Notes: generated from the sequence alone by a model not told the origin. A stretch of 64,000 bases of DNA from an uncultured Clostridia bacterium (GCA_934162365.1 CAKPIK010000001.1:310001-374000), one strand, 5' to 3'; counted from the stretch's first letter, positions 45,516 to 55,022 are shown. A program made the numbers and translations.

Positions 45516-46574
45516 ATGGAAAATAATAAGTTACAAAATGAAATCGAAGAAAAAAGAAATAGTCTATCAACTGATAGATTGGATATGTCATATGGTGAAA
45601 TTATAAGCATGTATCAAAATGATGATTTAATTATAAATCCAGAATTTCAGAGATTATTTAGATGGAATAATTATCAAAAAACCAGATTTGTTGAATCTAT
45701 ATTATTAGGTATCCCTACTCCACCAATATTTGTTGCAGAAGATAAAGAAGGAAAATGGGAATTAGTTGACGGATTGCAAAGATTATCAACAATAATATCT
45801 TTTTTTGGTTTGCTAAAAGGACCATCAGAAGATAAAAATAAATGGACTTTAGAAAAAGCACCTTTAATTTCAACACTAGAGGGAATTAATATTGATACTT
45901 TACCATTGTTATTTCAAAGAAATATTAAAAGAGCTTATTGTAGAGTGGAAATAATAAAATGGGATAGTAATATTGATATGAGATATGAATTATTCAATAG
46001 ATTAAATACTGGAGGTTCAAGTCTAACGGAACAAGAAATAAGAAACTGCATTTTTAGAGGAAACGGAAATGAGTTTAATAATTTTATAAGAGAACTCGCA
46101 GATATGCCAAAATTTATTGAATTAGCTGATATTAGTAGTAAAAAGAAAGAAGAATTATATTTAGATGAATTGGTATTAAGATTTTTATCTTTAAAAGAAG
46201 AATATAATTCGATGAATGATAATTTATCTGAACATATGACAAGGTTTATGGAGGAAGAAACAAAATACCATAATTTATCTTATGAATTTGAGAAACAAAA
46301 CTTTATTAATATCGTTAGTCTTTTATATAAAATAGGACCGGATGTGTTTAAAGCAACGAATAAACAATTTTCAAGTGCAATATATGATGGAGTAATGGTT
46401 GCAACAAATATGTATTATGAAAAATACAAAGATGACGTAACATCTTTAAAAAATAAAATTAAATCATTAAAAGAGAATAAAGAATACAAATCTAATATGG
46501 GCTCAAATTCGGGAGGAAAAGGAAGGGTTCAAAATAGAATTTCTATAGCAATTGATATTTTGGGCAAGGAGTAA
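45516..46574 (+). CDS. DUF262 domain protein (GmrS/ParB-like), defence-associated
   Basis: A 352-residue protein. The N-terminal half has the DUF262 signatures: LIINPEFQRLFRWN (residues about 38-51), ESILLGIPTPPIFV, and VDGLQRLSTI (84-93; usually DGQQRLTT). A further motif is RLNTGGSSLTEQEIRNCIFRG. DUF262 belongs to the ParB/sulfiredoxin fold and uses NTPs; it is the N-terminal part of GmrSD-type modified-DNA restriction enzymes. No DUF1524 HNH domain follows, so the nuclease function is probably supplied by the adjacent HEPN protein. The two genes are seven bases apart. Confidence 0.85.
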   Translation: MENNKLQNEIEEKRNSLSTDRLDMSYGEIISMYQNDDLIINPEFQRLFRWNNYQKTRFVESILLGIPTPPIFVAEDKEGKWELVDGLQRLSTIISFFGLLKGPSEDKNKWTLEKAPLISTLEGINIDTLPLLFQRNIKRAYCRVEIIKWDSNIDMRYELFNRLNTGGSSLTEQEIRNCIFRGNGNEFNNFIRELADMPKFIELADISSKKKEELYLDELVLRFLSLKEEYNSMNDNLSEHMTRFMEEETKYHNLSYEFEKQNFINIVSLLYKIGPDVFKATNKQFSSAIYDGVMVATNMYYEKYKDDVTSLKNKIKSLKENKEYKSNMGSNSGGKGRVQNRISIAIDILGKE

Positions 46575-46581
46575 TTTTATT

Positions 46582-47241
46582 ATGAATATAGAAGAAAGTT
46601 TAGAGAATGAATTACAGTGGCGTATAGAAATATTTTCATATCTAAAGACCATTCCAAAGAGGAGAGCTTTTAGTGATAAAGAACAAGAAATATATTATAA
46701 TAGTATTATTCCTATTATCTATAGTCATTTAGAAGGATTTATTAATAAGGCAATTAATATATATAGTACATATATTAATAAACTTGGAGTTAACTATTTA
46801 GATTATCATCCAAATATATTATTACATATTATTGAAAATAAATATAATAATGTCTTTGAAGATGCAATAAAAAATACAAATTCGAAAAATAAAATTATAA
46901 ATAAATTTTGTAACGATATAAAAAATGAAGATATGTCTATTCCAATAAAAGCAAGTAGGAATATGAATATGAATTGTAAGAGAATAAATATATTATTAAA
47001 TAGTTTTAATATAAAACCAATTAGAGAGGATAAATACGAAAGTAAATTAGATGCACTTCTAGGAAAACGAAATTGTATTGCTCATGGTGAAGCTAGTATA
47101 CAAGTTTCAGATACTGATATTACGGATTATATAAAATTAGTCAGTGATGTTATAGAAGATATAATAATTAATATAACTGAAGCATATAATAATAAAGATT
47201 ATTATAATGATGATATTAGAAACAATCTAAATGAAATATAA
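46582..47241 (+). CDS. HEPN-like nuclease (MAE_28990/MAE_18760 type), partner of the DUF262 protein
   Basis: A 219-residue helical protein with the HEPN RNase motif Rx4-6H as RNCIAH (Arg163-His168 in GKRNCIAHGE). An upstream helix bears IIPIIYSHLEGFINKAINIY, as in the MAE_28990 family. HEPN proteins cleave RNA and act as toxins or abortive-infection effectors. ATG 46582 follows AAGGAG, which overlaps the end of the DUF262 gene. The two-gene module is followed at once by a terminator and was probably acquired as cargo. Confidence 0.8.
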   Translation: MNIEESLENELQWRIEIFSYLKTIPKRRAFSDKEQEIYYNSIIPIIYSHLEGFINKAINIYSTYINKLGVNYLDYHPNILLHIIENKYNNVFEDAIKNTNSKNKIINKFCNDIKNEDMSIPIKASRNMNMNCKRINILLNSFNIKPIREDKYESKLDALLGKRNCIAHGEASIQVSDTDITDYIKLVSDVIEDIIINITEAYNNKDYYNDDIRNNLNEI

Positions 47242-47281
47242 AACGCTTTGAATTTAAGAAATTAAGTTCAAGGCGTTTCTT
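47241..47281 (+). terminator. Terminator after the DUF262-HEPN module
   Basis: AAACGCTTTGAATTTAA (47241-47257) pairs with TTAAGTTCAAGGCGTTT (47262-47278), two G-U pairs. Confidence 0.8.
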
Positions 47282-47372
47282 TATGCCTAAAAGATATTTT
47301 ATTAAATTTGATTTTAAAAGCCACAAAATCGAACGTGGTGCGAATAAAAGCTAAACGAAAGGAGAATATGAA

Positions 47373-47906
47373 ATGCAAAAATTAAAAGGATTATGGATTC
47401 CAGCAGAAATATTATTAAATGAAAATTTATCAGATAAAGAAAAGATAATACTATCAATAATTTTATATTTAAGTGAAGAAACTAAAAGTTGTTTTGCAAG
47501 TAATAAATATATTGCAAATATTGTAAATGTAACACCTGAAAGAGTATCTAAAATCATAAGTTCATTAAAAGATAAAGGATATATAAGTGTTAAATTAAAA
47601 TATAAAACAGATAGCAAAGAAATAGAAGAAAGACAAATTACACCTATAGTCGAAAACGTCAATAGGTATAGTCAAAAACTTCAAGAGGGTATAGACAATA
47701 ATAACTATTTAGATAGTGAAAAACGACCATACCCTATAGGTGAAAATAACAAAGATATAATAAATAATATAAAAAATAAAAATAATTATAATAAGGAATG
47801 CCAGACAAGTAAAAAGAAATATGTACCATATAGAAGCGACAGAAATTATGATAACTTAAATTGGGATAGCTTATATGCAAATTATAAAGAGATTACTGCT
47901 ACTTAA
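47373..47906 (+). CDS. Helix-turn-helix protein upstream of the relaxase
   Basis: A 177-residue protein. The N-terminal 85 residues form a winged-helix domain (IPAEILLNENLSDKEKIILS, then ASNKYIANIVNVTPERVSKI, then LKDKGYISVKL). This is typical of the small replication/regulator proteins that precede relaxase genes in mobilizable elements of Firmicutes. The rest is Asn/Lys-rich and probably flexible, ending in a basic-aromatic tail (YRSDRNYDNLNWDSLYANYK). A role in plasmid-like replication of the excised circle or in mobilisation control is inferred from position. AAAGGAG precedes ATG 47373. Confidence 0.65.
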   Translation: MQKLKGLWIPAEILLNENLSDKEKIILSIILYLSEETKSCFASNKYIANIVNVTPERVSKIISSLKDKGYISVKLKYKTDSKEIEERQITPIVENVNRYSQKLQEGIDNNNYLDSEKRPYPIGENNKDIINNIKNKNNYNKECQTSKKKYVPYRSDRNYDNLNWDSLYANYKEITAT

Positions 47907-47961
47907 ATATTTAGCTAATCTCTTTTAATTTGCCTAAAAAACTATTTATATTTTTTTAGCA

Positions 47962-48075
47962 CTCAAAAATAAAAATTAGCTTTTTATTTTTGAGTGGAAA
48001 GGGTGCAGGGACTCCTGCCACACTAACACTTTTTGAAGCAGTAGGCTAAAAAAGTGTTGTAGTGTGTTACAACAC
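47962..48075 (+). other. Origin of transfer (pMV158/MobV-like oriT)
   Basis: The non-coding stretch 47907-48146 holds several nested inverted repeats. An AT-rich hairpin CTCAAAAATAAAAA / TTTTTATTTTTGAG lies at about 47965-47997. CACACTAACACTTTTT (from 48020) is complementary to AAAAAAGTGTTGTAGTGTG (48048-48066). GTGTTGTA (48054-48061) faces TACAACAC (48068-48075). The loop contains TAGTGTGTTA, identical to the nick region of pMV158 (TAGTGTG/TTA), which places the likely nick between 48066 and 48067. Confidence 0.8.
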
Positions 48076-48146
48076 ATTAGAGAAAGCAGAAGATTTTAGC
48101 TTATCTCTGTGTTTACTCATTAGATTAAAAGAAGGAGGTATATGAG

Positions 48147-49334
48147 ATGAGTTATGCTATAATAAGAAATACAAAATACAAAAGAGAAAATTTAAAAGGA
48201 ATATATAGACACAATGAAAGAAGAAATAAGAATTATTCAAATGCAAATATAGATAAAGAAAAATCATATTTGAACTATTCAATAAAATCTCCACAATATA
48301 GTTATGAAAAAGAATTTGATTTAATGAGAGAAAAATACAAATTAAAAGGACAAATAAAAGTAGTTAGTAATATTGCTTGTGAATATATAATTACTTCTGA
48401 TAAGGAATTTTTTGAAACAATAGGGGAAGAAGAAACAAAAAGATATTTTGAAACTGCATATCAATTTGTAACTCAATACAAAGATTTAGGCGAACAATAT
48501 ATAATGTCTGCAAAAGTGCATATGGATGAAGAAACACCACATATGCACTTAATTTTTTTACCTGTAGTTCATACCAAAGATAAAAAAGGTAATGACATTG
48601 ACAAATTAGCTTGTAGCGAATTTTGGAAAGCTAAAGATAGTTATAGACAACTTCAAAATGCTTTTTACAATTATATGGTATCTAATAATTTTGAACTGGA
48701 AAGAGGTCTGCCAAAAGAAGAAACAGGAAGAGAACATATAGATTTGAAAGAATATAAAGAAATAACTAATTTTGATAAAACAAAAGAAAAATTACAAAAT
48801 ATAAAATTAGAATTGCCAGATGTTCCAAATTTAGAAGATATAAATGTAAATAGACTTTCAAAAAAGAGAGATGAAAAGATACTTGAAGAAATAATTAAAC
48901 CAAAAGATAATTTGATAAATGACTTGTATCAAGACAACCTAATTTTACAACAAGAATTATCAAGACAAGCAAGAATGGTAGAAAAAGCAGAAAAATATCA
49001 AAGAGAACGAGATAAAATAATGGAAGATAATGAAAATCTACACAATGAAGTGGAACAAATTAGGGCTGAATACAAGCAAAAAGAAAGTGATATTGAATGG
49101 AAATACAAGAGTAAAATTAAAGGTTTAGAAAAAGAAAATAATAAACTTCATAGAATTGTAGAGAAGTTCTACGAAACTATAGATAAATTTATTCATTGGA
49201 TTTGTAAGAAATTTGATATGGGTGCAGAAGATAATTTGATAAGAGATTTTCAAAAAGAAACAAATACCTTACTAAATGCTGAAAAACAAATTGAAAAAGA
49301 AGATAGAGAAAAAGAATTTGAAATGGAATTATAA
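48147..49334 (+). CDS. MobV-family relaxase (Mob/Pre)
   Basis: A DNA-nicking transesterase that starts conjugative mobilisation at oriT. The 395-residue protein begins with motif I (SYAIIRNTKYKR, then IYRHNERRNKNY). It has the metal-binding motif III HMDEETPHMH at residues 125-134, as in pMV158 MobM (HxDExxPH). The C-terminal half (about 235-350) is a long coiled coil used for dimerisation and membrane contacts. AAGGAGGT precedes ATG 48147. The oriT is immediately upstream, the normal arrangement. No coupling protein is present, so transfer needs a helper element. Confidence 0.93.
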   Translation: MSYAIIRNTKYKRENLKGIYRHNERRNKNYSNANIDKEKSYLNYSIKSPQYSYEKEFDLMREKYKLKGQIKVVSNIACEYIITSDKEFFETIGEEETKRYFETAYQFVTQYKDLGEQYIMSAKVHMDEETPHMHLIFLPVVHTKDKKGNDIDKLACSEFWKAKDSYRQLQNAFYNYMVSNNFELERGLPKEETGREHIDLKEYKEITNFDKTKEKLQNIKLELPDVPNLEDINVNRLSKKRDEKILEEIIKPKDNLINDLYQDNLILQQELSRQARMVEKAEKYQRERDKIMEDNENLHNEVEQIRAEYKQKESDIEWKYKSKIKGLEKENNKLHRIVEKFYETIDKFIHWICKKFDMGAEDNLIRDFQKETNTLLNAEKQIEKEDREKEFEMEL

Positions 49335-49407
49335 TCACTTTATTTTTTTGTATTATTATGATATATTAAGGAGGAAAAATAAAATAAATGATAAAAAAAG
49401 GAAAAAT

Positions 49408-51168
49408 ATGAAAAAAAGTTTTTTAAATAAGACACTAAAAGGTACAAAATTTTATATAGTTTTAATATTAATATTGAGTGCAATATATTCAAGATTATTG
49501 GTATATATACCTATGTTTATACAATATGCACTTGATGGTGTAATAATGGAAAATGAAAGTGTAATTCCAAATCTAATAAGAAACTTATTTTATTCAAATG
49601 ATAAGATATCAAAGATAATAGTTCTTGTTTTAGTATTGATAATGCTAAATATACTAGTTTTTATTGTAAATTATTTGAAGAGTAAGATTAATACAAAATT
49701 TAATTTGATAATAAATAGAAATGTTAAAGAATCAGTTTTAGAGCATATTCCAAAAATAAATTATATGCAATTTAGCAATATAGATAAGTCAAATGTAATT
49801 CAAAGAGTTAATAATGATGCTACTATATATTCTGAATTTTTTAATTCTCAAATAAATTTATTTTTTGATACAATTTTTATTATTATATTTGCAGTAGCAC
49901 AAACTTTACAATTAAATAGTACAGTTGGATTATTTATAGCTATAATTTGTGGATTGATAGTAGCATTATCTATATGGTATTTTAGAGCATCAAAACCATT
50001 AGTAGAAGATATTGTAGAAAGTAATAGAGAAGTAATAAACAAAACTACTATAGAAATAGAAGAATCTAAAATGTTAAAAATATTTAACAGAAGAGATAAA
50101 GAAATGGAAGACTTCTCAAAAATGAATAGTGAATATAAGAAAAAAGAAATAAAACTCGCAAAAATGAAAGTACTATATGGAATAGGTACACATACATTAA
50201 GAAATTTTAAAGAGCCATTTATATTACTATGGGGTGGGATATTAGTTGTACAAGGAGAAATGACACTTGCTACTATATCAATTTTACTAACATATTCAAC
50301 AAAAATATTAGAATATGTATATAAATCAGTAGACAAGCTAAAAGCAATAAATGAATTTATTGTAGCATATAAAAAGTTATCAAGTTTAATGAATTTAGAT
50401 GAAGATATAGAAAAAAATCCATATGTGGAATTAGATGGAGATATAGTTTTTGAAAATGTAAGTATAAAACTAAATAATAACACTATATTAGAAAATTTGA
50501 ATTTTACAATTAATAAAAATGAAAATGTAGCAATTATAGGAGATAATGGTTCAGGAAAAACAGTTATTTCAAAAACTTTAATTGGCTTTTATGATTATAC
50601 AGGAAATATATATATTGGAAAGCACAATATAAAAGATGTAAGTAAAAAGAGCTTAAGAGATTATATAGGAGTAGTTCTTCAATATACATATTTATTTACA
50701 GACACAATAAAAGACAATATAAATATTACTAATCGTCTTATAAAAAATGAAGAGATAATAGAGGCTTGTAAATTAGCAGATATATATGAAGATATAAAAG
50801 GATTTGATAAAAACATAGATTATATAATAGGAAAAGGTGGAAATAACATTTCTGGTGGGCAAAAACAAAGAATTGCAATAGCTAGAACTTTGATAAAACA
50901 AAACGAATTTATAGTTTTTGATGATTCATTATCAAAACTTGATACAAGAACAAAACTAAATATATTAAACAATATTATAAAAATGAAAATAGGAGCAATA
51001 ATAATTTCACATGATTCAGAAGTAGTAAAAAGATGTGATAAAGTATTATTCATAAATGATAAAACCATTGAAGTTGGAAAACATGAAGATTTGATGAACT
51101 CAAATAAATTATATAAAGAAATTATAGAGATTAGTAAAAATAAAATAATAGAAGATGAGGAATTTTAA
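49408..51168 (+). CDS. ABC exporter half-transporter, degenerate ATPase site
   Basis: A 586-residue fused permease-ATPase. Six transmembrane helices (about residues 12-300) precede the NBD, with Walker A GDNGSGKT, signature ISGGQKQRIA, Walker B FIVFDDSLSKLD and the His of ISHDSE. The residue after the Walker B Asp is Asp instead of the catalytic Glu, as in the non-consensus subunit of heterodimeric exporters such as BmrCD and TM287/288. The start ATG 49408 is the best before the first helix. A short reading frame (49388-49411) directly after AAGGAGG could be a leader. It pairs with the gene that follows. Confidence 0.85.
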   Translation: MKKSFLNKTLKGTKFYIVLILILSAIYSRLLVYIPMFIQYALDGVIMENESVIPNLIRNLFYSNDKISKIIVLVLVLIMLNILVFIVNYLKSKINTKFNLIINRNVKESVLEHIPKINYMQFSNIDKSNVIQRVNNDATIYSEFFNSQINLFFDTIFIIIFAVAQTLQLNSTVGLFIAIICGLIVALSIWYFRASKPLVEDIVESNREVINKTTIEIEESKMLKIFNRRDKEMEDFSKMNSEYKKKEIKLAKMKVLYGIGTHTLRNFKEPFILLWGGILVVQGEMTLATISILLTYSTKILEYVYKSVDKLKAINEFIVAYKKLSSLMNLDEDIEKNPYVELDGDIVFENVSIKLNNNTILENLNFTINKNENVAIIGDNGSGKTVISKTLIGFYDYTGNIYIGKHNIKDVSKKSLRDYIGVVLQYTYLFTDTIKDNINITNRLIKNEEIIEACKLADIYEDIKGFDKNIDYIIGKGGNNISGGQKQRIAIARTLIKQNEFIVFDDSLSKLDTRTKLNILNNIIKMKIGAIIISHDSEVVKRCDKVLFINDKTIEVGKHEDLMNSNKLYKEIIEISKNKIIEDEEF

Positions 51169-51171
51169 GTA

Positions 51172-52861
51172 ATGTTAAAAGAAATTATAAATAATTACAA
51201 AAAACAATCAATTAAAGTAGCACTTCGGTTGGTTTATAACAAGTATAATGGTAGTAGTTTTTATAGCTTTTACAATTGTTATGGTAGAATATGCAATACC
51301 AAGTAAGGATATTAAATTAATAATAGTATTAGGTATAAGCTATTTTGGAGTTAATATTTTGCGTTCTATTGTTACATTTTTTGAAGACTTTAATGATGAG
51401 GGATTTCAAAAAGAATTAGAAGCGGATTACAGAGAAAAAATTTATTTAAAGTTACAAAAAACAACGCAAAGTGAAATAGACAAAATAAGAGTTGGTGAAA
51501 TATTAGAAAATATAATAAATGATACAAAAGAATTTGCAAGATGGTATAATGCAGGAATTTGTAGGTCTTATTTTGGAGGAATAGTAAGATTAGTTGGAAC
51601 ATTGCTTGTGTTAATGTATTTAAATATACCAATAGTTACAATAACATTCTTGATATATATATTTGGATTTTTGGTAACACATATATTTAATAAAAAATCA
51701 ATTGAATACACAAAGTTAAAAAGAGAAGCAAATGCTAAAATATTAAACTGGTCAAATGAACAAGTACAAGGATATTCTACAATAAAATCATTAGAGATTG
51801 AACACGAAAGAATTTTGCAAGTAAAAGGGTTAATTTCACAATATGAAAAGTCTGTAAATAAATTAGAAAAAAATATTAGAATATATACTTGTTTATATGA
51901 TTTTATAGTTTCATTCGTTGGAGTATTAAATATATTAATTGGCTCAGTAGGAGTTGAACAAGGAATCATAACATATGGAGCTATGATAATTCTTGCAAGA
52001 TATTTATCTTCACCAGAGACATATGCAAAATGGGTAATAGAAGGATTTCAAATAAGAAATATTGGAAAGATATCATATGAAAGAATAAATAATATCTTGC
52101 AAAAAGAAGAGGAAGAAATAAATATAGGAATACAATTAGAAAAAGTAAATAGCATTCAATTTGAAAGTATTAGTTTTTCATATGATAATGAGAAAAATGT
52201 TTTAAACGATATATCTTTTAATGTAAATAAAAATGAAAGTGTTGCCTTAATAGGAAGAACAGGTAGTGGAAAGACAAGTTTAGTAAATTTAATTTGTAGA
52301 TTTTATGACTTAAAAGAGGGAACTATTAAAATAAACGGAAAAGACTATAAAGAATATAGTATAAAAAGTTTAAGAGATAAAATTGGATATATTATGCAAA
52401 AAGTCGTAATATTTGATGGAACAATTTTAGAAAATATAAATTATGCTAATAAAAATATTTCAAAAGATGAAATAGTTGAAATATGCAAGAAGTTAAATTT
52501 ACATGATAAAATAATGTCGTTAAAAGATGGATACGAAACAAAGATTTCTAGTGATACAGATATTTTTTCAGCAGGAGAAAAACAACTTTTAAATTTTACA
52601 AGAGTAATGGTTGAAAATCCAGAAATTATAATACTAGATGAAGCTACAGCATCACTTTCATATAGATCTGAAATGATGGTAAGAAAAGCAATAGAAGAGA
52701 TAACAAAAGGAAAAATAAGTTTCATTATAGCACATAGACTCTCAACTATTAAAAAATGTGACAAAATATTACTTATGAAAGATGGTAAAATAATAGAAGA
52801 AGGAAACCACAATGAACTGATGAGTAAACAGGGAGAATACTATCAATTAATTAATGTTTAA
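51172..52861 (+). pseudogene. ABC exporter half-transporter, consensus ATPase site, with an early +1 frameshift
   Basis: Partner of the preceding gene. From ATG 51172 the frame reads MLKEIINNYKKQSIKVAL and then breaks near 51226-51235. Deleting one base (the C of CTTCGGTT at 51226, or one T of GGTTTAT) joins it to ITSIMVVVFIAFTIV and a continuous 562-residue protein. The NBD is intact: Walker A GRTGSGKT, signature FSAGEKQLL, Walker B IIILDEATASLS with the catalytic Glu, and IAHR. This subunit would supply the active hydrolysis site. Without frame repair only a start at 51248 or later would be usable, which cuts into the first transmembrane helix. Confidence 0.82.
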
Positions 52862-52871
52862 GTGAAAGAAT

Positions 52872-52902
52872 AAAAGCTACCGTGTCAAATGGTAGCTTTT
52901 AT
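52872..52902. terminator. Terminator between the ABC exporter and the converging gene
   Basis: Arms AAAAGCTACC (52872-52881) and GGTAGCTTTT (52891-52900). Confidence 0.8.
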
Positions 52903-52921
52903 GGACTATATATTATATATT

Positions 52922-54207
52922 TTAAGATTTCCAATAAATATCACTTAAATTCTTTAACTCTATTTTAAAGTCTTCTAATTGGTTATCTGAAAATTTATCT
53001 CTTAATTTTCTAGCTTTTTTTGACCATTCTTTAAATTTATTTTCAGTAAATTTCTTTTGATGATTATAATGTAATCCGTGCATTCTTTTATATTCTCTGT
53101 TATATTCTATTAAAATTGGACTATTTTGTACTTTTTCTTTTTGTTTATTTAAAGCACCTATCTCTTTACAAGTTTTTCCTGTATTTTCAAATAAACTATT
53201 ACAATATTTTTGGTCATTTCTTCCTTTTTGATTTGGATTATTACTACTAGTTATAGGTATAAATAGTTTACCACAATTTTCGCATTTAGTTATAACAAAA
53301 TTATTTTGAATTACTTTAAATAACTCAAATTTGATTTGTTCTTCACAATTATTTATCTCATAAACTTCTTCAACATATATATTTTTTGTATGCATTACAT
53401 CAATCAATTCTTCTACTGATAATTGTTTTTCTTTAAAAGTTATATCAGCATTGCAAATATATTTAGTTACAAATTTTGTGTCTAAAAACAATGCGTGGGC
53501 AGGATTGGTGTTCAAATAATGTAAATCAAACACATCTTTAGCTTCATATAAATATAATCTTTCTTCATTACTCAAATTTCGAACAAAAGAATTATTAGAA
53601 TATTCACTTATTAATTCTAATCTTTCTTTCAAGTCGCTTTTTTGATTTATAAGGTCTTTTATTAAGTAATCCTTTATTGTTTCAAAAAACTTTATATATT
53701 CATTATGTTTTTTTTTTCGAGATTTTATCTATTTCAGTAGTCCACTCATACATTATTGTTTGAAATACATAATGGTTTTCTTCTATTTCTTCAAATATTT
53801 CATTTGGAGTATATTCAGTATTATCAATATATACTCCAATATTATTCTTGAATAAGAGGTCACTTCTAAATACTCCTGAATTATATGTTTTTATGATTAT
53901 ATCTATTAAAGTTTGAGTGTAAAAATGCGTATATGGAGAAAAATTCAAACATTCTTGTACTTTATGAAACATTTCAAATAAAAAATTAACCTTTTTATCC
54001 ATACTATTACATTCTTTATTGCTACAAACAATGTTAATTAATTCTGTATATAGAATTTTTAGTTTATCAAATTCATCATATTCCATAATTGCAAAATCAT
54101 ATAATTTATCACCAATATTGTATTCAAAATCCAAAGTAGAACCAAAAAATTCCCCGTCCATTTTTTAAAATAATTTTATTGTTATTAAGTGTGAAATTAC
54201 TTGTCAT
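52922..54207 (-). pseudogene. Zinc-binding protein (DUF6076-like) with two apparent +1 frameshifts
   Basis: On the minus strand ATG 54207 has an ideal GGAGGAAAC upstream and reads MTSNFTLNNNKIILKNG. The frame breaks at the CCCCG at 54152-54156 and resumes as EFFGSTLDFEYNIGDK. It breaks again in a run of ten A (minus strand; 53708-53717) and resumes as HNEYIKFFETIKDYLIKD. With one base removed at each site the product is 427 residues. The C-terminal half carries CENCGKLFIPI and YCNSLFENTGKTCKEIGA, a probable Zn site like those of clostridial DUF6076 proteins. It is divergent from the promoter at 54284 and may be a regulator. Function unknown. Confidence 0.7.
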
Positions 54208-54271
54208 AACTGTGTTTCCTCCATTTTTAAATAGAATATAGCTATTTTAATTTTTAGTTTACCTATAGACT

Positions 54272-54312
54272 TTGTAAATTCTATTTACAACACTATTTTA
54301 GCATTTTATAAT
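54272..54312 (+). promoter_or_regulatory. Promoter with overlapping palindromic operator in the element
   Basis: TTGTAAAT (54272-54279) and ATTTACAA (54283-54290) form a 19-bp palindrome overlapping the -35 TTTACA (54284-54289). After a 17-bp spacer comes TATAAT (54307-54312). It should control the leader and small gene to the right and perhaps the divergent gene to the left. Confidence 0.65.
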
Positions 54313-54536
54313 GTTTTTAGCAAGATAGAAAATAGCAACTCTAAATAAATATTTTCTATCAACTGCACATTGAAAATTGAATAGCAAACTGCAAGACATA
54401 TAATGATACTTCCGTCTGGCTAACGTGATGTAAAGGGGCGGTTCACTAAAGGTGAAATGAGGGCAAATCTCATATGTGTATATACCACTTGTAGTTTTAA
54501 AATAAAAGTAATATTTTTAAAACTTTAATAATAGTA
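54313..54536 (+). ncRNA. Structured leader before the 60-aa protein gene
   Basis: Non-coding transcript region between the promoter and the small gene. It has a direct repeat AACTGCA (about 54360 and 54388), a relatively GC-rich stretch at 54410-54442, and two tandem small stems: TTCAC / GTGAA (about 54443-54458) and ATGAG / CTCAT (about 54458-54475). Similar leaders are found in clostridial conjugative elements; I cannot assign a named family. Confidence 0.4.
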
Positions 54537-54560
54537 TTGAAATGGAAGAAGGTGAGAATT

Positions 54561-54743
54561 TTGAAAAAGAGTTTGAATATTACATTTATTAATCCTAATA
54601 CTGAAGAACAAATTGTACAAGCTATGGCTGGAGTTCTTGCTTATAATTTGGCTGAGAATGATGAAAATATAAAATTTGACTATAACAATTCAAATACTTA
54701 TCAAAATTCTCACAAAGAAATAGAAGATGAAATTGAATTATAA
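54561..54743 (+). CDS. Small element-encoded protein (60 aa)
   Basis: Starts with TTG at 54561, five bases after AAGAAGGTGAG; the upstream in-frame TTG at 54537 has no ribosome binding site. The sequence MKKSLNITFINPNTEEQIVQ predicts a strand and then a helix (AMAGVLAYNLAENDE), with an acidic tail. Short proteins of this type (xITFxNPNTxEE) lie near recombinase genes in many Firmicute mobile elements. Function unknown. It is the gene controlled by the operator and leader upstream. Confidence 0.6.
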   Translation: MKKSLNITFINPNTEEQIVQAMAGVLAYNLAENDENIKFDYNNSNTYQNSHKEIEDEIEL

Positions 54744-54778
54744 TGACAAAAAATATAGAAAAATTTTTACAAAAAGTC

Positions 54779-54807
54779 TTGATATTTTAATAAAAAGTTT
54801 GTATAAT
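54779..54807 (+). promoter_or_regulatory. Promoter of the type III antitoxin RNA
   Basis: TTGATA at 54779-54784, 17-bp spacer, TATAAT at 54802-54807, about 45 bases before the first repeat. Confidence 0.65.
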
Positions 54808-54848
54808 GAATATAATAGTAGTAGATATTTAATATCTGCTATAATTAA

Positions 54849-54955
54849 AAATGTGAATCGCAACGTCACTTGCGAGATATAAATTTGTGAATGAAAGAAT
54901 GTTAATCGCACCCCTACTTGCGGAATATAAATGAGTAGGTGAAAAAATGTTAATT
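54849..54955 (+). ncRNA. Type III antitoxin RNA: two 48-nt pseudoknot repeats plus a partial third
   Basis: The units start near 54850 and 54898 with a period of 48 nt; a partial third start (AATGTTAAT) is at 54946. Unit 1 has the stem TCGCA / TGCGA with a loop containing GTCAC and a downstream GTGA. Unit 2 has CGCA / TGCG with loop CCTAC and downstream GTAGG. The loop and its 3' partner change together (TCAC-GTGA versus CCTAC-GTAGG), which is good evidence for an H-type pseudoknot. This is the layout of ToxI/CptI antitoxins. A promoter precedes it and a terminator separates it from the toxin gene. Confidence 0.78.
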
Positions 54956-54958
54956 ATA

Positions 54959-54999
54959 GGAAAATGGGGGTCTAGAAATTATTTAGATCTCCTATTTTA
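54959..54999 (+). terminator. Terminator between antitoxin RNA and toxin gene
   Basis: AAAATGGGGGTCTA (about 54960-54974) pairs with TAGATCTCCTATTTT (about 54983-54997), G-U tolerant. It fits the attenuating terminator that sets the antitoxin:toxin ratio in type III systems. Confidence 0.6.
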
Positions 55000-55022
55000 A
55001 TAAAAGGAGAATTGCAATAAAA

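Noticed and set aside
54849..54955. 48-nt repeats considered as a CRISPR array
   Set aside because: The units are contiguous without spacers, differ by compensatory changes, have stems and pseudoknot partners, and precede a ToxN-like gene; no cas genes are nearby.
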